NCBI GenBank assembly: GCA_017514845.1 | Contig: JAFWIM010000180.1 | Coordinates: forward strand, 1 to 37,175 | Direction of reading: 5' to 3' | Origin: Lachnospiraceae bacterium | GTDB taxonomy: Bacteria > Bacillota > Clostridia > Lachnospirales > Lachnospiraceae | DNA length: 37,175 bases | Position numbers and translations under genes: made by a program | Shown here: positions 33,243 to 37,175 of the stretch, one piece after another | Layout: every line of letters begins with the position of its first letter | How positions within the stretch are numbered: the stretch's first letter is position 1 | The notes under the pieces: model-generated | What the model was told of the DNA's origin: nothing | Database searches by the model: none | What the model saw: only the letters and a program-made list of their open reading frames with translations

Positions 33243-34391
33243 TTATTGTGGTCCCAGAACCGAAATCCAATCGTCCGATGCAAGGAACCAGATACTGTCC
33301 TCGACGACAACTCCGTGCAGGTCACTTTCCCTGACACTGCCGCTGCTTTTTCCTGACATTTTTCCCGATCCGAAATCATCGCGTCTCTGCAGGAAAGCGC
33401 CCTGTGCTGTCGAGCTCGCCGGTACACGCGCGGTGATTACCGGCACGCTTCCCTTCAAAATAAATATGGCGACACCTGTCGCGACCAGAAGACCGCCGAA
33501 GATAAATACCCAGATCTCAGGCATGCCGGAAATTGTTTCATACAATACCAGGCCGGCGCCGATCACCGCGATTACAGCGCTGAGCAGTGCTAATATTAAT
33601 CCGGATGATTCAAATTGACTCAATCCGTCTAATGCAGCCGCGAACTCAGCAGCGCTTTGAAAGCGTTCCCCCGGTTTTGTCCTTGTGCACTTGACAATAA
33701 TATTTTCCATCCCTACGGAAATATTCGGGTTAATTTTCCGTACCATCGGAAATTCCTGCTGTACATCCATAGGATTTTTCCCGCTGAGAACATAGAACAG
33801 AGTCGCGCCGGACGAATATATATCGGTTCTGGCATCTGTCTGACCCATTCCGCCATACTGTTCAGGCGCAGCGTATCCCTTTGTCCCGAGGCCGCGGGTA
33901 TCCTGCAATTTTCCGGTTTTGAACTCCCTTGCAATTCCGAAATCTATGAGAGCGATCCTTCCGTCCTGTCGCAGTATGATATTGGACGGCTTAATATCTC
34001 TGTGTATGATCGCCTTTCGCCGGGTATGCAGATATGACAGGATCTCACACATCTGCCTTGCCCATCCGACAGCATCCGATTCCCTGCAAACTCCCTGCTT
34101 TTCAAGCAGGTCTTCCAGCGTTATTCCCTGGATCAGCTCCATCACAAGTATGAAGTGACCGTTCCACTCAAAGGCCTCGTAGAACCGGGGCACTCCCCAG
34201 TGATTGATCTGGGATAAAATGCCGGCTTCTTCCTTTAAAGATTCAATAGAATCCGTATCACTTTTGGCTTCTTTCAGACAGTACATATTTCCGCTCTGAT
34301 CCTGAGCCTGATAAATACTGCCCATGCCTCCCGAACCGATTTCATGTACGATTCTATATTTATTTAGTATAACTGAACCGATCTCCAACAT
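33243..34391 (-). CDS. Membrane Ser/Thr protein kinase (Hanks type)
   Basis: 382 aa. A complete kinase domain (about 12-258) has the glycine loop GSGGMG (19-24), Lys40, the catalytic loop HRDIKPSN (130-137), DFG (150-152), AAPEQYGG and DARTDIYSSG. Two membrane spans follow (about 264-284 and 293-313), with a short Ser-rich basic tail on the same side as the kinase. No PASTA or other outer sensor domain is present, so sensing is probably done by partner proteins. I chose the ATG at 34389-34391 (GAGG 9 nt upstream); a TTG five codons earlier overlaps the phosphatase stop codon and is the alternative. It is directly downstream of the PP2C phosphatase, the usual kinase-phosphatase pair. Confidence 0.92.
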   Translation of the reverse strand: MLEIGSVILNKYRIVHEIGSGGMGSIYQAQDQSGNMYCLKEAKSDTDSIESLKEEAGILSQINHWGVPRFYEAFEWNGHFILVMELIQGITLEDLLEKQGVCRESDAVGWARQMCEILSYLHTRRKAIIHRDIKPSNIILRQDGRIALIDFGIAREFKTGKLQDTRGLGTKGYAAPEQYGGMGQTDARTDIYSSGATLFYVLSGKNPMDVQQEFPMVRKINPNISVGMENIIVKCTRTKPGERFQSAAEFAAALDGLSQFESSGLILALLSAVIAVIGAGLVLYETISGMPEIWVFIFGGLLVATGVAIFILKGSVPVITARVPASSTAQGAFLQRRDDFGSGKMSGKSSGSVRESDLHGVVVEDSIWFLASDDWISVLGPQ

Positions 34392-34402
34392 TTCCAAGAT
34401 CC

Positions 34403-35173
34403 TCAATACGCTTTGATCAATACTGCAGTGATGTTGTCCGTCTCTCCCCGGCTTCTGTTCAGATTGATCAGATTTTCAATCTGTTTTTTCATCTGCATTT
34501 TGTTAAGAAACTGATTAGGCCTGAACGCATCCTCAATTTCCTGTGTCGTCACTTTATGCCTGAAACCATCTGAGCACAAAAGAAAAACTGTGTCCCCGAC
34601 GATCCTGCCCGCATACAGGTCCTGGATACATGATTCATTCATGCCGACAGCCTGTGCAAGGATTCCCTGACGGTCATCATGTTCTGCCTCAAGCTCCGTC
34701 ATATCTCCTCTTCGAACTGCCAGAGCGGTCATCGTCTGGTCTTCCGTTATCTGTCTGGCCTGATCGGCTGTTATGCGATAGATGCGGCTGTCACCGACAT
34801 TCATGATAAAATACACATCATCGATGATAAGAATCACCGTTGCTGTTGCGCCCACCGTCACTCCTCGCATTCGCCCGTACGTGTTCAGCTTTTCATTTAC
34901 ATAATCAAGCCAGCGCTTCCAGCTGATTCGCAGTCTGTCTCTCGTCGCATTCTCCCGGATAAGAATGGGCAGCTGACTGTCAATCCAGTTTTCAAATGAT
35001 TTCACGACCGAAGCGCTCGCTATATCTCCCCGCACTTCTCCACCCATACCGTCACTGACAATAGCGACGGCAACATGATGTCCTTCGATCCGAAGCTGTC
35101 TTGCCAGAAGGCTGTCCTCGTTGATCTGCCTCTGCAGACCTTTATCCGTACCGGCAGCAATAATTAAATTCAT
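34403..35173 (-). CDS. PP2C-family protein phosphatase
   Basis: 256 aa, the typical length of bacterial Stp/PrpC enzymes that remove phosphate from Ser/Thr. The metal-binding acidic residues are present: Asp20 (INED), Asp41 in SDGMGG, Asp202 in LLCSDG and Asp246 in ETDN; VGDSR (127-130 region) is also conserved. No membrane span. GAGGGG lies upstream of the ATG at 35171-35173. It reverses the adjacent kinase and is the second gene of the cluster. Confidence 0.94.
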   Translation of the reverse strand: MNLIIAAGTDKGLQRQINEDSLLARQLRIEGHHVAVAIVSDGMGGEVRGDIASASVVKSFENWIDSQLPILIRENATRDRLRISWKRWLDYVNEKLNTYGRMRGVTVGATATVILIIDDVYFIMNVGDSRIYRITADQARQITEDQTMTALAVRRGDMTELEAEHDDRQGILAQAVGMNESCIQDLYAGRIVGDTVFLLCSDGFRHKVTTQEIEDAFRPNQFLNKMQMKKQIENLINLNRSRGETDNITAVLIKAY

Positions 35174-35211
35174 TTATCCTACCCCTCTGTCAGATACCTA
35201 TAGTTTCACTT

Positions 35212-35260
35212 TGTGCATTCATCACAGACTTACGTTGCGAGAATTCTCTATCAGAGATTA
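35212..35260 (-). repeat. Family-2 repeat containing a stop codon (copy before PP2C gene)
   Basis: A 49-bp copy of the same length and order as those at 15102-15150 and 29737-29785. Its terminal TTA (35258-35260 on plus) is the TAA stop of the zinc-ribbon protein gene. Confidence 0.85.
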
Positions 35261-36295
35261 ATAATAGACCCCGTGGTCTTTCTGCCACTGGTTCAGAGCA
35301 TCAAAGTTTGCTCTCTCATAGCTGTTAAAGTAATTGGCCCTGAGCACATCCCACTGATTGGACGGGCAGACACGGCGGACGCTCTGATACCATCCTTTAT
35401 CTTCAAACTGGTCTCTGGCATCCTGCGCAGTCTGCGAGGAGCTCGTGAACGGGAATCCGTATCTCGCCAGAAGCTCATTGATTGCCAGCTGTGACAGCTT
35501 GTGCATCATATTGGCATCGCTGGATTCCAGGACCTGGTTCATGCGCGCTGTTGTCAGATATTCACTGCTGCTCTCCGGGAAAAGGAAGTCCGCGGCATTG
35601 GCCTGTATACCATCGTAGATCGTGATGACCTCCGGTATAACGACCTGCGGTTCCGGTGGAATCGGGGTCGCTGTCGGAAGCGGGGTTGCTGTCGGAATCG
35701 GGGTCGCTGTCGGAAGCGGCGTTGCTGTCGGAAGCGGCGTTGCTGTCGGAAGCGGCGTTGCTGTCGCCTCCGGCACTTCCGTCCGGTCATCTCCTGCGTC
35801 TTCAATGTTCTCTGCCGCCTGGGCTTTTGCCTCGGCATCATTGCCGGAATTCTCGGCTGTCGGTGCGGACGACGTCACCTGCGCACTGTCGCCTGATCCC
35901 AGATTGTCAAAACCGATCTTCACAAAGCCGGACCTCAGTATCAGGATAATTGACGCGGCAATGATAAGCAGGGACACAGCGATGATCACAATCGAAAGCT
36001 TACTCCCCTGTCCTTCATCTTTTTTCTTCTTTTTTCTCTTCTGCCCATTCGGCGGTGGCAGATATACACCGCTATCCGATTCCGGCAGAATATGTTCCGA
36101 CTCAGGCTGAACAGTTTTCCATTCAGGCAGATCAGATGCCGATTCAGTCGGATTGTTTTCCCATTCGGGCAGTGTATACTCCGGTTCAGGAGGATTGTTT
36201 ATCGGTTCGGACGGCACAGCCTGGAAGCCGTATCCGCAAAACGGACAGAATTTCGCATCGCCCGGGATCTCCTCAGAGCAATTAGGACATCTCAT
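35258..36295 (-). CDS. Zinc-ribbon, single-span membrane protein with divergent YARHG-like outer domain
   Basis: 345 aa. A zinc ribbon opens the protein (Cys3, Cys6, Cys17, Cys20). An acidic linker with LPEW repeats and a KRKKKKK stop-transfer stretch precede one span (about 101-120). An outer stalk contains seven PTATPLP-type hexads, and the C-terminal domain (about 262-345: INELLARYGFPF...QFEDKGWYQ) follows the YARHG pattern (helix, NE-ARHG-F, GWY). GGAGG lies 7 nt before the ATG. It is the first gene of the cluster, behind an extended -10 promoter. Its layout matches the gene at 29783-30826, suggesting paired receptors. Confidence 0.85.
   Translation of the reverse strand: MRCPNCSEEIPGDAKFCPFCGYGFQAVPSEPINNPPEPEYTLPEWENNPTESASDLPEWKTVQPESEHILPESDSGVYLPPPNGQKRKKKKKDEGQGSKLSIVIIAVSLLIIAASIILILRSGFVKIGFDNLGSGDSAQVTSSAPTAENSGNDAEAKAQAAENIEDAGDDRTEVPEATATPLPTATPLPTATPLPTATPIPTATPLPTATPIPPEPQVVIPEVITIYDGIQANAADFLFPESSSEYLTTARMNQVLESSDANMMHKLSQLAINELLARYGFPFTSSSQTAQDARDQFEDKGWYQSVRRVCPSNQWDVLRANYFNSYERANFDALNQWQKDHGVYY
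35660..35775 (-). repeat. 18-bp in-frame repeats encoding a Pro/Thr stalk
   Basis: About seven copies of an 18-bp unit (GCTGTCGGAAGCGGGGTT on plus, with small changes) encode PTATPL. Coding and contiguous; not a CRISPR array. Confidence 0.85.
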
Positions 36296-36375
36296 AGTAA
36301 CACCTCCAAGGTCTATTGCTGGAAATCTTGTGGTAGAGCACGGACCACAGTGTACTCCGTGACCCCTATCAGATG

Positions 36376-36384
36376 ATTATATCA
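36376..36384 (-). promoter_or_regulatory. Extended -10 promoter of the zinc-ribbon/kinase cluster
   Basis: TGATATAAT on the minus strand (TATAAT at 36376-36381, TG at 36383-36384) lies about 80 nt upstream of the first gene. No clear -35 is present, as expected for an extended -10 site. The leader contains short inverted repeats (CACGGA/TCCGTG). Confidence 0.6.
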
Positions 36385-36525
36385 TATCTGAACGCCGACT
36401 CGCACACATATGATACATTTTTCGCCAAACTGAAGCTGCGGCACTGCCATGCAGCCATCGATCTGTGCCTGGGATATTAAACTGAATAAGTCAAAAAACT
36501 TCTGCTACAACCGGATTTGTGCTGC

Positions 36526-36558
36526 AAAAAAAGAGAAGCAGGATTACTCCCGCTTCTC
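36526..36558 (-). terminator. Terminator of the rubrerythrin transcript
   Basis: A 10-bp stem (36533-36542 with 36549-36558, one G-U pair) has a 6-nt loop and is followed on the minus strand by seven Ts. Confidence 0.85.
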
Positions 36559-36625
36559 CGGAATGACTTATCTTATACTGTTTTTTCCTTTTCGACTTAT
36601 AACCTTGAGTCTCTGGTCAAGTCGA

Positions 36626-36862
36626 TTATGACAGGCTATCCCAGTATTCAAGAATCATTGGCCAATATTCCTCGCTGATGCCTCTGTTCTTAAGTTCTTC
36701 GATCAGTTGCTCCCGAGTATATCCCTGGCTCTTGAACTGCGCTATAAGCTGCTTGGCATACATTATTACTGCGGGGCTTAAATCTGTACCGCCTGCGACA
36801 TTTTCAAGGTCGGTATGATTATCGGGTTCGCGAAACGGTTCCGATAATGTATCATTATCCAA
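36626..36862 (-). CDS. Possible small protein downstream of rubrerythrin
   Basis: If it starts at TTG 36860-36862 (overlapping the rubrerythrin stop by 8 nt) it has 78 aa. The C-terminal 45 residues ([28 protein letters not shown]...) form a convincing helical, UBA-like or SHOCT-like small domain; the N-terminal part is acidic and loose. No good ribosome binding site is visible, so the start is uncertain; a frameshifted C-terminal extension of rubrerythrin is the alternative. It lies between rubrerythrin and the terminator. Confidence 0.45.
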   Translation of the reverse strand: MDNDTLSEPFREPDNHTDLENVAGGTDLSPAVIMYAKQLIAQFKSQGYTREQLIEELKNRGISEEYWPMILEYWDSLS

Positions 36863-37175
36863 AGTATCTGTCCAGAAGGCCCTTGAATGCTTTGCCGTGT
36901 CTTGCCTCGTCGCGTGCCATCTCATGAACTGTGTCATGGATCGCGTCGAGATTGAGGGCTTTCGCTCTCTTAGCCAGATCTGTCTTGCCTGCTGTCGCGC
37001 CGTTCTCGGCGTCAACACGAAGCTGGAGGTTCTTCTTTGTGCTGTCTGTCACGACTTCGCCGAGAAGTTCTGCAAATTTAGCAGCATGCTCTGCTTCTTC
37101 GAATGCAGCCTTCTCATAGTACAGACCGACTTCCGGATAGCCTTCACGGAAAGCAACTCTTGCCATAGCAAGATA
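36855..37175 (-). CDS. Rubrerythrin-type peroxidase, C-terminal part (runs off right edge)
   Basis: About 106 codons are visible; the reading frame continues past the edge (YLAMARVA...), so the internal Met at 37164-37166 is not the start. The diiron helix-bundle motifs are clear: [16 protein letters not shown] and [17 protein letters not shown], each giving EExxH/DExxH iron ligands. Rubrerythrins reduce hydrogen peroxide in anaerobes using electrons from a rubredoxin centre. The rubredoxin-like module and first iron-binding helices would lie outside the window, probably N-terminal. Confidence 0.92.
   Translation of the reverse strand, partial: YLAMARVAFREGYPEVGLYYEKAAFEEAEHAAKFAELLGEVVTDSTKKNLQLRVDAENGATAGKTDLAKRAKALNLDAIHDTVHEMARDEARHGKAFKGLLDRYFG

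Noticed and set aside
34392..34406. TTG start five codons upstream for the membrane kinase
   Set aside because: It would overlap the phosphatase stop (TTGA) and lacks a spaced ribosome binding site, whereas the ATG at 34391 has GAGG 9 nt upstream. It remains a possible minor start.
35640..35780. Possible CRISPR-like array of 18-bp repeats
   Set aside because: The repeats are contiguous without spacers and in frame, encoding PTATPL stalk units.

Overview
The window reads as a chromosomal segment of a Gram-positive, low-to-mid GC member of the Clostridia, probably Lachnospiraceae-like. The indicators are strong AGGAGG-type ribosome binding sites, WXG100 proteins, SLH and NlpC/P60 cell-surface proteins, YARHG-domain proteins and a clostridial-type rubrerythrin. 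No phage genes, intact IS transposases, tRNAs, rRNAs or CRISPR arrays were seen. Nearly everything is on the minus strand; the only convincing plus-strand gene is pepC.

Left part (1-10.5 kb): the start of ileS, with its own strong promoter and no T-box. Then a secreted multi-hydrolase (MucBP-like, SH3, NlpC/P60, glucosaminidase and SleB-like domains), a DEDDh exonuclease, a large secreted SLH protein, and a two-gene unit of a small DNA-binding-like protein overlapping a transmembrane Ser/Thr kinase with an SLH-like outer domain. pepC follows on the plus strand (10.8-12.2 kb).

Middle part (12.2-23 kb): an Esx/type VII-like cluster of three WXG100 proteins, a lipoprotein, and a GHSLGG hydrolase whose C-terminus looks like a fused WXG100 module. 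Upstream lie a large HTH regulator, a second NlpC/P60 surface protein, and a small frameshifted gene sharing a promoter-region motif with the NlpC gene. Then come ahcY and an mtaD-type deaminase, which together process S-adenosylhomocysteine.

Right part (23-36.3 kb): a long, tightly packed, co-directional cluster of about 13 genes with an extended -10 promoter at its head. It encodes a PP2C phosphatase, a membrane Ser/Thr kinase, five proteins with N-terminal CxxC...CxxC zinc ribbons (three with a single membrane span and an outer YARHG-like or NPCBM-like domain), a lipoprotein with a possible Cys/His hydrolase domain, a coiled-coil membrane protein, an AAA+ ATPase, an M48-type membrane protease and small helical proteins. 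I infer an envelope-sensing phospho-signalling and proteolysis system. This is the best candidate in the window for an undescribed system. The right edge holds a truncated rubrerythrin.

Two unusual repeat families are interspersed. Family 1 (three copies) is a nested inverted repeat with about 16-23 bp terminal arms and inner stems showing compensatory base changes. Family 2 is a 49-bp element; in three full copies its end provides the TAA stop codon of the preceding gene.
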